A stretch of DNA of 64,000 nucleotides from Peptococcaceae bacterium CEB3 (GCA_001029295.1 LDXJ01000059.1:62001-126000); one strand, 5' to 3'; numbered from the stretch's first letter, positions 26,885 through 35,070 are shown. Translations and numbers: made by a program. Notes: generated by a model not told the origin, from the sequence alone.

Positions 26885-27856
26885 ATGACATTCACAGAAC
26901 GAGCGAAGCAATGGCTGGAACAGAGCTCTCGAAACTCTTTGGGGATCGCGGTAGGGGTTGCCGTACTTTTGACGGCGGTTGGAGGTGCTTTCAATAGAGG
27001 TTTTGTGTCACCGTCAAACCTGCTTAACCTGCTGGCGATCTCTTCCTTGCTCGGCCTTGCCGCCGCGGGGCAGACCCTGGTCGTCCTAAGCGGGGGAGAA
27101 GGCATTGATTTGTCGATAGGAGCAGTCATTTCTCTGTCAGCGGTTCTTACCTCGCAAATTTCTAACGGACAAAACGGTCTCCTGTTCCCAGCTGTTGTCG
27201 TGACACTCGTCGTGGGTGCATTGCTGGGTCTGGTGAACGGACTTGGAATTTACTTGGCACAGGTCCCACCTCTCATTATGACACTGGGGATGTCGAGTGT
27301 TATAGAAGGCATTGTTCTGGTTTACACACAGGGGCAACCCAAAGGACAGGCGCCGCCGTTCCTGGCAACATTGGGGACCGGACAGGTTTTGGGGATTCCC
27401 TGGTTGATCATAGTGTGGGCTGTGTTCACACTTATTATTTGGTACGTACTCAAGCACATGGTGTATGGACGGCTCTTGTTTCTGGTGGGGGACAACCGCA
27501 GTGCGGGGAGAATGAGCGGGGTGCCGATTGCCAAACTGGTTGTGGGGACTTATGCGCTGAGCGGATTTTTCAGCGCCTGCACAGGCATTTTGTTTCTTGG
27601 ATACACGAATACGACCTATCTGAACATTGGAGACGTATATATCCTGCCATCTGTCGCGGCCGTGGTTGTTGGTGGGACTGCGCTTTCCGGCGGACGTGGC
27701 GGATACATTGGCACGGTTGTTGGGGCTATTCTCTTAACGGTGCTTGATAGCCTCCTAACCACCATGCATATGGGTGAGGCAACTCGGGGGATCATCAACG
27801 GTGTGGTCTTGTTGGTTCTGTTATCCATCTACACGCGTCAGCCAAAGGATGCCTGA
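26885..27856 (+). CDS. Sugar ABC transporter permease 2 (RbsC-type)
   Basis: 323 residues, multiple membrane helices, with AAAGQTLVVLSGGEGIDLSI and SVAAVVVGGTALSGGRGG. Permease 1 and permease 2 are paralogues, so the channel is probably a heterodimer rather than the homodimer usual for ribose importers. It starts 4 bases after permease 1 with GGAGGTGA upstream. The second 28-bp repeat lies 100 bases downstream. Confidence 0.9.
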   Translation: MTFTERAKQWLEQSSRNSLGIAVGVAVLLTAVGGAFNRGFVSPSNLLNLLAISSLLGLAAAGQTLVVLSGGEGIDLSIGAVISLSAVLTSQISNGQNGLLFPAVVVTLVVGALLGLVNGLGIYLAQVPPLIMTLGMSSVIEGIVLVYTQGQPKGQAPPFLATLGTGQVLGIPWLIIVWAVFTLIIWYVLKHMVYGRLLFLVGDNRSAGRMSGVPIAKLVVGTYALSGFFSACTGILFLGYTNTTYLNIGDVYILPSVAAVVVGGTALSGGRGGYIGTVVGAILLTVLDSLLTTMHMGEATRGIINGVVLLVLLSIYTRQPKDA

Positions 27857-27955
27857 GAACTGGCGGCTATGATTCATTCATCCAATCGTTCTCCTATTAA
27901 AATTAGCACTAACCGCTAGCTAGGATCTAGATACAGGCAAGGGTTAAAGCATCCG

Positions 27956-27983
27956 AGTGAACTCGCTCAACTAAAGTTGAACA
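27956..27983 (+). repeat. 28-bp direct repeat with hairpin, unit 2
   Basis: This matches 24323-24350 with two changes. One change (T to C) leaves a mismatch in the stem; the other lies in the two-base loop. It is 100 bases past the stop of permease 2. Confidence 0.8.
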
Positions 27984-28029
27984 TCACGAATCAATACTAC
28001 CCGGATAAAGCCCGGCTCGAGAAGACGCG

Positions 28030-28137
28030 GTATTTTTGAGCATCGGAGGTGAAAGTGCAAAGCGGTATAGGGGAATACTTTGTTGGTAAGAGACTGGAGC
28101 TTACAAGAAACCACAACTCGATATTGGAGGGGATAGT
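28030..28137 (+). promoter_or_regulatory. Structured leader upstream of methyltransferase 2
   Basis: This is the counterpart of 15085-15195. The GTAT/ATAC and GTAAG/CTTAC stems and the GGAGGGGAT ribosome site are retained. The sequence upstream of about 28030 differs from copy 1, so the duplicated unit begins close to this leader. Confidence 0.4.
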
Positions 28138-29388
28138 ATGAGTGCAGAGGCCAAACAACAGTATCAAGCCAGCTTAAACAGGGTGCTGGATGCCATCAAA
28201 CTCAAGGAACCGGACATGGTTCCCCTGATTCCGGTGGTAGAGGCTTTTCCCTATTATTATGCCGGGGTTACCATTCAGGAGAGCATGTATGATTACCAGA
28301 AGGCCGCCGCTGCTCTGGACAAGTTCTATGCCGATTTTCACCCTGACCTGGGTTGGGATCCGGTCTTGATGTATCCGGGCAAAGTCATGGAACTGCTGGA
28401 CATGAAATGGTTCCAGTGGCCGGGTCGGGGTATCGACGACCCCAACTCCATGTACCAGTATATTGAGAGAGAGTACATGACTGAGGATGAGTACGATGAA
28501 TTACTGCAGGATCCCACCCATTTCATCCAATCAAAATGGCTTCCCCGTTCCTTCGGTGCACTGGACGGTTTGAAATACCTTGCCTTGCGTGATTCAATCT
28601 GGTTCGGTTTTTTTAACACTTTCCCAGTTTTCGGCAGGAAAGAGGTACAAGACTCCCTTCAGACCCTCTTTAAATTTGCCGAGGAAATGAACAAATGGTA
28701 CGCTTTTCTGGGTGAATATGACCAAAAGATGGAGAATGAGTTCGGAATCCCTCTCGCTTATGGCGCCTGGGGATATGCCCCGTTTGATTGGTTAGGCGAT
28801 ACTCTTAGAGGCACAGTGCCTATTTTGAAGGACATCCGGGAACGGCCGGAGAAGTTGCTGGCAGCAGTGGAGATGTTTACCCCCATCGCAATAGAGGCTT
28901 CCATTAACGGGGCTAAAGCAAGCGGAAGGCCTTTTGTCTGGGTCTGGCTGCACAAAGGGGTGGACCAGTTGATGTCTAAAGAGCAGTTTGGCAAATTTTA
29001 TTGGCCCAGCCTCCGGCATTATATTGAGAAGCTGGTGGATGCCGGGCTAACTCCTTTCATCTACGTTGAGGGGAGCTACCGTAAGCGCCTAGATTTCTTG
29101 CGAGAGGTACCTAGGGGTAAGGTCGTTTACGATTTTGAAGACATTGACATGTTTGAGGCCAAGAAAGCATTGGGCGATGTGGCCTGCATTGCCGGCAATG
29201 TGCCAAATGCCTTGCTGTCCTATGGTACCCCCAAGGAAGTTGAGGAGTATTGCAAGAAGCTCATCGATGTCTGTGCCCCAGGGGGTGGTTTCATGATGGA
29301 TACGGCCGCCATGGTGGATGACGCCAAGCCCGAGAATATGCAGGCTATGTTCAGAGTTACCCGCGAACACGGGGTTTACAGAAAATAG
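28138..29388 (+). CDS. UroD-family corrinoid methyltransferase (O-demethylase component), copy 2
   Basis: 416 residues, about 96% identical to the protein at 15196 by my count, with most base changes silent. Substitutions are conservative and scattered (for example residues near 44-54, 124 and 163); the putative active-site regions (HPDLGWDP, FIYVEGSYRKRL, CAPGGGFMMDT) are unchanged. Both copies therefore look active and under selection. This one follows the ABC importer, so imported substrate could be demethylated directly. It shares the operon context of LacI regulator 2 unless the leader carries its own promoter. Confidence 0.85.
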   Translation: MSAEAKQQYQASLNRVLDAIKLKEPDMVPLIPVVEAFPYYYAGVTIQESMYDYQKAAAALDKFYADFHPDLGWDPVLMYPGKVMELLDMKWFQWPGRGIDDPNSMYQYIEREYMTEDEYDELLQDPTHFIQSKWLPRSFGALDGLKYLALRDSIWFGFFNTFPVFGRKEVQDSLQTLFKFAEEMNKWYAFLGEYDQKMENEFGIPLAYGAWGYAPFDWLGDTLRGTVPILKDIRERPEKLLAAVEMFTPIAIEASINGAKASGRPFVWVWLHKGVDQLMSKEQFGKFYWPSLRHYIEKLVDAGLTPFIYVEGSYRKRLDFLREVPRGKVVYDFEDIDMFEAKKALGDVACIAGNVPNALLSYGTPKEVEEYCKKLIDVCAPGGGFMMDTAAMVDDAKPENMQAMFRVTREHGVYRK

Positions 29389-29589
29389 GGGATTGGGGGT
29401 AGGGGGTTTACACGAAGATTATGAAAGAAGATTATAAAGAAACGATCATGAACCCCGTCCACAAAATGGAATAAAAATATCACTGAGGCGCCCGAAACAT
29501 TGTTATAAGAAAATCAAAGAGAGGATCATAAAATAGGTAAAATAGAATGAGATAATCCGCTTAAAAATTTTTGATTAGGAGAGACCAAA

Positions 29590-30216
29590 ATGATTCTTGA
29601 TGATATTAAAGATGCCTTGATTGAAGGAAACAAGAGGAACGTCGTAAATTGCGTCCAGCAGGCTCAGGACGATGGGCTGGCGCCATCTGCAATCATCAAC
29701 GAGGGACTCATTAGCGGCATGCAGGTGATCGGGGCCAAATTCAGGAATGAGGAAATTTTCATGCCTGAGGTGCTGGTAGCGGCCAGTGCTATGCAAGCCG
29801 GAATGGACCTTGTCAAGCCCCTGCTTATCGGCGACGGTGAGATCACCTCAAGGGGCACAGTGGTGATGGGCACGGTTAAAGGCGACCTGCATGATATAGG
29901 CAAGAACTTGGTCATTATCATGCTGCAGGGCAGCGGTTTCAATGTCATCGACTTGGGGGTTGACGCACCCGCTGAGAAGTTTGTGGAAGCGGTAAAACAG
30001 CACCAACCTCAAGTGGTGGGACTGTCGGCCCTGTTGACCACTACCATGGCGCAAATGAAGAGAACTGTGGAAGCCTTAAAGCAGTCCGGAGTTAAAGTCA
30101 TGATTGGTGGCGCGCCGATTACCCAGAAGTTCGCCGACGACATCGGGGCCGATGGTTATGCTCCCGACGCCGTTACCGCGGTTGATCTGACGAGAGAGCT
30201 GCTCGGTCTAAGTTAA
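29590..30216 (+). CDS. Methyl-accepting corrinoid protein, copy 2
   Basis: 208 residues, paralogue of 16568-17194, with DLHDIGKNLV for cobalt binding, SALLTTTMAQM and GGAPIT. The N-terminal cap differs most (EGNKRNVVNCVQQAQDDGLA here). The gap to the methyltransferase is 201 bases, against 121 in copy 1, and contains unrelated AT-rich sequence. AGGAGAG precedes ATG 29590. Homology to copy 1 continues about 60 bases past the stop. Confidence 0.92.
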   Translation: MILDDIKDALIEGNKRNVVNCVQQAQDDGLAPSAIINEGLISGMQVIGAKFRNEEIFMPEVLVAASAMQAGMDLVKPLLIGDGEITSRGTVVMGTVKGDLHDIGKNLVIIMLQGSGFNVIDLGVDAPAEKFVEAVKQHQPQVVGLSALLTTTMAQMKRTVEALKQSGVKVMIGGAPITQKFADDIGADGYAPDAVTAVDLTRELLGLS

Positions 30217-30220
30217 GAAG

Positions 30221-30496
30221 GTGCTCTGTATTGACCATGCGGCCCAAAAACGATTTTACGCTATTAGGGCACTGCTTTCGGAGGAGGAGCCTGTTAGTAA
30301 GGATCTTTTGCGAAGCACAAGAAGTCGAACTACGCGAGTAGCTCAGAAGGATAAAATCGGAACGAAACCAAAGACGAGCAGAAGGAAGGGCAGAGGCATT
30401 GAAGCTAACGGCGCAAAAGGCCTACCTTCGAATAAGCTGAGAAGACAAATAACAGGTTTGCCGGAAGAAGAAATCCGTCAATTTGTCGCATCCTAG
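30221..30496 (+). CDS. Uncharacterised small basic ORF
   Basis: 91 codons rich in Lys and Arg (for example KTSRRKGRG, KLRRQITGLPEEEI). There is no convincing ribosome site and no family I recognise. It may be a relic joined to the regulator fragment that follows. Treat it as doubtful. Confidence 0.2.
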   Translation: MLCIDHAAQKRFYAIRALLSEEEPVSKDLLRSTRSRTTRVAQKDKIGTKPKTSRRKGRGIEANGAKGLPSNKLRRQITGLPEEEIRQFVAS

Positions 30497-30508
30497 TAAT
30501 GGCGGGAA

Positions 30509-30551
30509 CAGGGGGGCAGAATTCTGCACCCCTGGGGTGGTAAATTTACCA
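30509..30551. promoter_or_regulatory. Two adjacent palindromes upstream of the regulator remnant
   Basis: 30509-30534 is a 26-base palindrome with one mismatched pair and core GCAGAATTCTGC. 30538-30551 is the perfect 14-base palindrome TGGTAAATTTACCA. They could be protein-binding sites of the lost regulator. Confidence 0.4.
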
Positions 30552-30561
30552 GAGGAAAGAT

Positions 30562-30720
30562 GTGGCAAGCGGGAAGTGTCTTCGCAACAAGCAAAAGCAG
30601 ACGGGGATTGAGAAGGCATTGGAGCGGGAACACCGGTTGCTTCCTACTGCTCAGGCTCTGGGGATTGATGTTTCTACCCTTTTGCGAAAATGCAAAAAAC
30701 TAGGTATTAAAAGGGCCGAC
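30562..30720 (+). pseudogene. Sigma-54 activator remnant (Fis-type HTH end)
   Basis: About 50 codons read IEKALEREHRLLPTAQALGI then DVSTLLRKCKKLGIK, the typical Fis-like C-terminal DNA-binding helix-turn-helix of sigma-54 activators. The PAS and AAA+ domains are gone. Just downstream lie a perfect palindrome and a sigma-54 promoter, so this was probably the local activator of the acyl-CoA ligase operon. Confidence 0.7.
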
Positions 30721-30784
30721 ATACTTGCAAAACCACCACTGTCCGGCGGAAACGCCTAGGCAAAATTGCCTATATTGAGATTAC

Positions 30785-30810
30785 GTTTTGTTCCTCATGA
30801 GGAACAAAAC
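30785..30810. promoter_or_regulatory. 26-bp perfect palindrome (putative upstream activator site)
   Basis: The half-site GTTTTGTTCCTCA is followed by its exact reverse complement. It lies 55 bases upstream of the GG element of the sigma-54 promoter, a usual place for an enhancer-binding site. The missing T-run and the divergence from known terminators argue for a binding site. Confidence 0.6.
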
Positions 30811-30864
30811 CGGAAAACCACCAAAGATTAGGCTAAAAAATCCTTTTCAGATTATTGTTTATTA

Positions 30865-30880
30865 TGGCGCAATTCTTGCC
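30865..30880 (+). promoter_or_regulatory. Sigma-54 promoter of the acyl-CoA ligase operon
   Basis: TGGCGCAATTCTTGCC has GG and GC exactly 10 bases apart, as required at -24/-12, and TTGC at -12. Transcription would begin near 30890, about 150 bases before the ligase ATG. Confidence 0.75.
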
Positions 30881-31040
30881 TGCATTGTAAGCCAAGAAGC
30901 AGGAAGGGGGTGCCATATTTTATTGCCGGGAAAAGGGAAAAGACCGAAAGATGTTGACGTAATGTTTTAAGAATGGCGTTGTATTAATGTTTTGCCCATG
31001 GGGTTTCATGGAGTTAGCGGTGAGAGGGGAGATAAGAGAC

Positions 31041-32636
31041 ATGGAACCGAGAAACATTAAGAACGTTTTAGAACGGGCGGTCGACCGTAACCCTGACAAA
31101 GTTTATCTATTATACGGAAATCAACAGATTACTTACGGCCAAATGAGCAATTTCATTAACCAGACCGCCAACATGTTTTTAGATTTAGGCATTCGGAAAG
31201 GGGACCGTGTGGCCCTAATGCTGCCTAATTGTCCGGAATTCATTTATCTATGGTTTGGTTTGGTAAAAATAGGCGCTTCCATGGTGCCGGTCAACACGTT
31301 TTTCCGGGAAAGAGAGACAGCTTATATTTTGCAACACTCAGAAGCCAGAGCGATGGTGGCTACTCCTGATTACTGGCCAATCGTCCAGAAAGCAATGGAG
31401 ACCGGTAATATTCAGCTTGGCCGTCGTTTATGTGTAGGCGGTTCTTGGGGCGATACGTTGCCGTACGAAAAGATTAGAACACAATTTGATTCGGAGTTCA
31501 CAGGCATAGACCTAAAATTCGATGATGAGGCGGCCATTCTTTACACCTCAGGGACCACAGGCAATCCTAAAGGCTGTTTGGAAAGCCACGGATATTACTT
31601 GGTAGCCGGTAATCGTTACTCGTCCCATCTTAGCCTAACGGCCAACGATCGGGTGATTACCCCATTACCCCTTTTCCATATGAATCCGCAGATCCTTTCT
31701 ACGATGGGAACTTTGTTTGTGGGTGGCAGTTTAGCTTTGGTAGATCGTTTCCATTCGCGAAGTTGGTGGCAGGAGGTGCGCGCCAAAGAAGCTACCCATT
31801 TTCACTATCTTGGTGTCATGCCGGCCGTGCTGATGGGAACGCCGGAACAAGCTGACGATGGTGAACACCCGCATTGGATTGGCATAGGAGCAGGAGTACC
31901 GAAAACAATTCACCGGCCGTTTGAAGAAAGGTTCAATGTAACCCTCTTAGAGGTATTTGGCATGACCGAGACCGGACTGAATTTTTGTTGTCTGCCTCAA
32001 CCGGAACGCAACGTCGGTACAGCTTGCTTTTGCAAGCCTTTTATGGAATATGAAGCCAAGGTGGTAGATGACAACGACAACGAGGTGCCGTTCGAGACGA
32101 TTGGGGAATTGGTGCTACGAGGGAGTGACCCTGCAAACAGACAACGGGGATTTATGTTTGGTTATTATAAAGATCCTCAAGCGACTGCCAAAGCCTGGCA
32201 GAATGGCTGGTTTCATACGGGAGATGTTGTCCGGCGGGATACAGAAGGTCGGTACTATTTCGTGGATCGGAAGAAGGATATCGTCCGACGCAGCGGGGAA
32301 AACATTTCTGCTTCTGAGGTTGAAGGGACTATTCATCTTCATCCGGCAGTAATGGATGTGGCGGTAATACCAGTATCTGATCCTATCCGGGAACAGGAAG
32401 TTAAAGCCTATATAGTGTTAAAAGAAGGATATTCACAGCAGTCTATGCCTGTTCAGGAACTGATTAGATGGGCGGAGGAACACCTAGCCTACTTTAAAGT
32501 TCCCCGTTACTGGGAGTTTTGTGAAAGCCTGCCTGTGACCCAGACCGGAAAAATTCTAAAACAAATGTTAAAGTTGAGTAAAGAGGATTTGACGGTAGGT
32601 TCGTTTGATCGCCAGCGTTGTCAATGGATAAGTTAG
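31041..32636 (+). CDS. AMP-forming acyl-CoA ligase (CaiC-like)
   Basis: About 531 residues of the ANL superfamily. AILYTSGTTGNPKGC is the P-loop-like motif, EVFGMTETG the adenine-binding A5 region, GWFHTGDVVRRD the A7 motif, DRKKDIVRRSGENIS the hinge, and VTQTGKILK carries the catalytic Lys. The sequence most resembles crotonobetaine/carnitine-type and other small-acid CoA ligases. It would form acyl-CoA from ATP, CoA and a carboxylate imported by the neighbouring symporter. ATG 31041 with GAGGGGAG upstream is chosen over an opening at 30987. A fragment identical to codons ~253-275 is at 1-75. Confidence 0.88.
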   Translation: MEPRNIKNVLERAVDRNPDKVYLLYGNQQITYGQMSNFINQTANMFLDLGIRKGDRVALMLPNCPEFIYLWFGLVKIGASMVPVNTFFRERETAYILQHSEARAMVATPDYWPIVQKAMETGNIQLGRRLCVGGSWGDTLPYEKIRTQFDSEFTGIDLKFDDEAAILYTSGTTGNPKGCLESHGYYLVAGNRYSSHLSLTANDRVITPLPLFHMNPQILSTMGTLFVGGSLALVDRFHSRSWWQEVRAKEATHFHYLGVMPAVLMGTPEQADDGEHPHWIGIGAGVPKTIHRPFEERFNVTLLEVFGMTETGLNFCCLPQPERNVGTACFCKPFMEYEAKVVDDNDNEVPFETIGELVLRGSDPANRQRGFMFGYYKDPQATAKAWQNGWFHTGDVVRRDTEGRYYFVDRKKDIVRRSGENISASEVEGTIHLHPAVMDVAVIPVSDPIREQEVKAYIVLKEGYSQQSMPVQELIRWAEEHLAYFKVPRYWEFCESLPVTQTGKILKQMLKLSKEDLTVGSFDRQRCQWIS

Positions 32637-32709
32637 TTGATAACTCTGTTTAACATCAAGGGGTTTTGACAGGAGTCGATACCCCACATATAAAGGAGGA
32701 ATGTGTTAA

Positions 32710-33092
32710 ATGAGACCCGTGTATATGGTGGCTGGCGGTATTACCAAGTTTTCCAAAGCGTCGCCCCGCAAAGCAAGTTCACCAAATACGGCACCGTTTT
32801 CGGTACTCCCCGCAGCCACTGCATGGAGTGTGGCGCTCCGACCGAGTGGGTTAACTTACCGCTAACGTGTAAAGTGCATACCTATACCACTTGTTACTTC
32901 GGAAGTCAGGAATTCTTAAACGAAACGCCCTTTACCTTGATTTTGGTGGCATGGCCGGGCGTGGATACGCTGTTCCTATCCCGCTTAATTGGCGTCGACC
33001 CTAAAGATGTCGAGATCGGCATGGAAGTAAGGGCTAAGTTCCGCCGCTTGAGTCAGTTTAAACCTACGGACGTTTATTTTGTGCCGGCTTAA
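32710..33092 (+). pseudogene. Thiolase start fused to DUF35/OB-fold partner, broken
   Basis: A strong ribosome site (AAAGGAGG) leads to ATG 32710. The first codons read MRPVYMVAGGITKFSKASPR, the start of a thiolase of the acetyl-CoA acetyltransferase type. After ~20 codons the frame changes to a DUF35 protein, the usual thiolase partner: YGTVFGTPRSHCMECGAPTE, then VHTYTTCYFG and GMEVRAKFRR. One zinc-ribbon cysteine pair is missing: where CxxC is expected the sequence reads FTKYG, each change being TGC to TTC or TAC. A deletion removed nearly the whole thiolase. A GTG at 32703 could translate the DUF35 frame, but zinc binding would be incomplete. Confidence 0.65.
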
Positions 33093-33288
33093 GCCGGATC
33101 ACACGTATCATCTGGGGAAGACAACGTCGGCTGCCGGTCGGCGTCGTTTTCCTCTATAAGCGGATGGAGCGACGAGAAGGAATTTAGTGAGCGGGCAGTT
33201 CTATTACGACCCAAGGTTACACCATAGATGGGGGGTGGAGCCAAGTATAAGATCCATTCATTTCATTGCAAAGGGAGGTGAGTGAACA

Positions 33289-33432
33289 ATGTCCGGTACA
33301 GTACCTGCTTTAATCGTAATCATTCTCGGTTGGCTTGTCTTAAATTGGCTGCCTGGATATTTGCATGCCAAACACTTCGATCGTCTAAATCCGTGGATGC
33401 AAGAGATTATAAAGAGATATAAATACAAGTAG
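33289..33432 (+). CDS. Small symporter accessory membrane protein (47 aa)
   Basis: A 47-codon gene too short for most gene callers. It has one membrane helix (VPALIVIILGWLVLNWLP) followed by a short basic tail (LHAKHFDRLNPWMQEIIKRY). AAGGGAGGTGA precedes ATG 33289, and the symporter ATG follows 14 bases after its stop with its own AAGGAG. Small one-helix proteins encoded directly before sodium:solute symporters are a recurring arrangement and are thought to assist them. In copy A it was deleted together with the symporter start. Confidence 0.7.
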   Translation: MSGTVPALIVIILGWLVLNWLPGYLHAKHFDRLNPWMQEIIKRYKYK

Positions 33433-33446
33433 AAAGGAGTACGCAC

Positions 33447-34997
33447 ATGCAATTTGCTGTTTCGCCCATAATTATGGGGATCATCATAGCCTATTTAGCG
33501 TTTATCGTCGTTTTTGGTACAATAATGAGCCGAAGGGCAAAGACCCTAGAAGACTATTATATCGCTGGGAAAAAGGCACCGGCATTTGTAGCCATAGTAT
33601 CTGGAAGCGCGGCGATTATGAGTGGTTTCGGTTTGGTGGGTATACCGGGTCTGGCCTATCAGTACGGTATGGCAGCATTTTGGATTTCTGTTCCTGCTAT
33701 CTTTGGGTTCTCCTTAGCCGCGTTTTTCATTGCCAGAAAGTTGCGGGTATTAGCTGAAATTCGGGAGGTCTATAGTGTTCCAGATGCCATGGCGCTAAGA
33801 TATACGCGCTTTCCCAAGGCCGCAAGAATGATGGGTGTACTTGGATTGATGTCAGGTTTGGTCGGCTATCTGTCGGTTGAGTTTATGGCTTTGGGTGTGG
33901 TCATGTCGTCGCTTTTTCCTATTTCTTTGTGGACCGGAGTTATCATTGGCACTGCAGTTGTAGGCATATACACGGTCTTGGGTGGGGTTGCCGGTGGCAT
34001 ATGGACAGACCTAATCCAATTCTTTCTCGAGATGATTGCAGGGATTGCGGTGCTTATCGCCTCGTTTACGGTAGCGGGGGGACCAGTGGGGATTCTTCGC
34101 ACACTTGCCACCTCGTTCGTCCCTAAGTGGCAATATCACGCTATGTTGTGGTGGCCTTCAGGGGCGGGAGGGCTTGGCTTCTTTGCGGCCTTGGCCTGGC
34201 TCTTAACTTACACGTTTGGGCACATGGGCCAACCACAATTGTTGGCTAAGTATTATACCCATCGGGATATAAGTAAGATGAAATGGCAGGCTTTGGGTAA
34301 CGGAATTACCTACTCGCTTGCCGGATTGATGACTTTCGCAGGCTTAACTTTGGCTGCCCTGGTCGCCGCCGGAAAAGTCGCTCCCTTGGCAAACTCAACT
34401 TACGCGGTCCCCTATTTCTTGATTCACTATATTCCTACGTGGATTGCCGGCCTTGTATTTGCAGCTCTGATAGCCGCATCAATGGCTACGACTAATGGGT
34501 TTGCAAATATTGCGTCAGCGGCTCTCACTCGTGATCTGATGCAAAAGATATTAAATATTAAGATGGACGACAAGACAGGCCTGTAATGGGGAAGATTTTG
34601 GACGTTAATAATTATTGTGGTGGCACTGGTTGTGACCTATTTTTGGAAGACGTTAATCGGGTTTGCGGGAAGCGCTGCCTGGGCTACGTTAGCTGCTGTA
34701 TTCCTGCCACTTGTTTCTATCGGTCTGAATTGGCGTCGGGCAAATTCCTATGGAGCTGTTGCGGGAGCGGCCGTTGGTATTTTTACTTCCCTATATTTCA
34801 CTGTAGCCAACATTAATCCAGGCAGTTTTTTCGGCAGCAGTCTTTCTGTCATTCTTTCGGTTGTAGTTTTCGTGGTGGTTTCTTTGCTTACACCTCAAGA
34901 TCAACTTTCCCCGGAGATTGAAGATATCATAGGAATGAATGAGTATTCCCCGAATTCCAGTTCTGCCAAAACGTCGCAGCAGGTAAGCGGACAGTAA
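33447..34997 (+). pseudogene. Sodium:solute symporter interrupted by one stop codon (copy B)
   Basis: Full-length sodium:solute symporter (SSS) sequence of 516 codons with the usual ~13 helices. It begins MQFAVSPIIMGIIIAYLAFI, with the helix 1 region VFGTIMSRRAKTLEDYYIAG and the sodium-site region near GHMGQPQLLAKYY. Codon 380 is TAA at 34584-34586. Copy A has AAA (Lys) there, so a single substitution splits the gene into 379 + ~130 codons. The stop overlaps an ATG (TAATGG), but that ATG is in another frame. The protein probably lacks its last three or four helices. The relatives import acetate, proline, pantothenate or other monocarboxylates. Confidence 0.85.
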
Positions 34998-35031
34998 ATA
35001 TCTAGGTCTTGCGACCTGAACACAACAAGTG

Positions 35032-35070
35032 CATGGGTTCCGAACATAACAGTGATGCTCGGAACTCATG
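35032..35070 (+). terminator. Hairpin after symporter (copy B)
   Basis: This is the same stem as at 1309-1347 (CATGGGTTCCGA with TCGGAACTCATG), kept without change in the pairing bases. Confidence 0.45.
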
